Part shown: piece by piece, positions 63,720 to 64,000 of the stretch
Layout of the letters: each line of letters starts with the position of its first letter
How positions within the stretch are numbered: the first letter of the stretch is position 1
Source of the DNA: Streptomyces sp. SID12501
GTDB lineage: Bacteria; Actinomycetota; Actinomycetes; Streptomycetales; Streptomycetaceae
DNA: 64,000 bases
NCBI RefSeq assembly: GCF_010550245.1
Contig: NZ_JAAGLU010000040.1
Span: forward strand, 1-64,000
Reading direction: 5' to 3'
Made by a program: the position numbers and the translations under genes
The notes under the pieces: generated by a model
Seen by the model: only the letters and a program-made list of their open reading frames with translations
What the model was told of the DNA's origin: nothing
Database searches by the model: none

Positions 63720-64000
63720 CTGGCGGGCTCCACGCAGTACAGGGCCGATCGGGCGGTCTCGGCATCCGGAGTCTCCCAGCCACGCACCCCGATGGTCACC
63801 CGTTCCCCGGGCAACAGGGTCACCAGCCCGCGATCGGCCCGCGCTCCCGGGTCCAGCCGGTCCGCCTGCAACAGCAGATCCCGTACGAGGGTACGAGCCG
63901 TCACCGTGACCGCCCCCGGAGTGACACTCACGTCGAACTCAGGCCGGGGGTAAGGGACTTCACGGTCCGGCACGGGAAAATAGAGCGCCCGCAGCCTCTC
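63716..64000 (-). CDS. GH2 beta-mannosidase-like protein, C-terminal part
   Basis: 94 residues are visible before the right edge, reading from base 64000. They form an immunoglobulin-like end domain (ALYFPVPDREVPYPRPEFDV, TARTLVRDLLLQADRLDPGA, LVTLLPGERVTIGVRGWE), as found at the C-terminus of GH2 beta-mannosidases. Most of the gene, including the catalytic domain, is outside. Such enzymes release beta-mannose from mannan oligosaccharides in the cell. Followed directly by the LacI gene. Confidence 0.7.
   Translation of the reverse strand, partial: ERLRALYFPVPDREVPYPRPEFDVSVTPGAVTVTARTLVRDLLLQADRLDPGARADRGLVTLLPGERVTIGVRGWETPDAETARSALYCVEPAR

Overview
This window comes from a high-GC actinomycete, almost certainly a Streptomyces. 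The codon bias, GTG/TTG starts, ATGA/GTGA gene overlaps and the gene families (DUF317, DUF6879 with an XRE/DUF5753 regulator, ANTAR proteins, Rok7B7, NgcEFG, XylFGH) all fit. From about 28.1 kb to the right end, the order murA2 - aconitase - two-component system - GH92 - ngcEFG - rok7B7 - xylFGH - dxs - permease - fadB/fadA resembles, from memory, the conserved SCO5998 to SCO6029 stretch of S. coelicolor. The left 28 kb looks like accessory sequence placed next to it.

Left part, 1-8.6 kb: a truncated LuxR-type response regulator; a BASS transporter; a repeat membrane protein; a divergent NmrA-like oxidoreductase/HxlR regulator pair with a perfect operator; a tightly coupled minus-strand operon (unknown 129-aa protein, degenerate Nudix protein, 28-aa microprotein, 81-aa protein, broken diaminopimelate epimerase-like gene); an XRE-DUF5753/DUF6879 regulatory module; and a DUF317 protein.

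8.9-18.6 kb: a four-gene cassette (STAS, acetyltransferase-like, GAF-ANTAR, GAF-ANTAR) is present twice. The right copy is complete. In the left copy the two GAF-ANTAR genes have collapsed in frame into a 48-aa ORF. Between the copies lies a type III polyketide cluster (UbiA prenyltransferase, chalcone-synthase-like enzyme, isoprenylcysteine-methyltransferase-like protein, FAD oxidoreductase), probably for a modified phenolic lipid or quinone.

18.7-24.4 kb: small membrane and stress-type proteins (DUF1206, YihY/BrkB, ANTAR, CsbD, DUF6328 and several tiny hydrophobic proteins). 24.6-28.1 kb: remains of a mobilisable integrative element (relaxase, MobC-like protein, and an integrase that has lost its N-terminus), ending at a hairpin beside murA2.

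Right part: MurA2 carries an N-terminal XRE DNA-binding domain, and an 18-bp TATCTC-N6-GAGAT site lies in front of both murA2 and acnA. Then come a two-component system, an AA10 lytic polysaccharide monooxygenase behind a CebR-type operator, two GH92 alpha-mannosidases sharing a GACAACGTTGTC operator, the NgcEFG transporter (interrupted between ngcE and ngcF by what looks like a TnpB-less IS605/IS1341 right end), Rok7B7, the XylFGH transporter, a DXP synthase, a cationic amino acid permease, a NYN/PIN-like protein, a beta-propeller-like protein, the fatty acid oxidation complex FadBA, and a LacI regulator coupled to a beta-mannosidase-like gene that runs off the right edge. Much of this half serves uptake and breakdown of chitin, cellulose, mannan and xylose sugars. 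No tRNA, rRNA or CRISPR array was seen.
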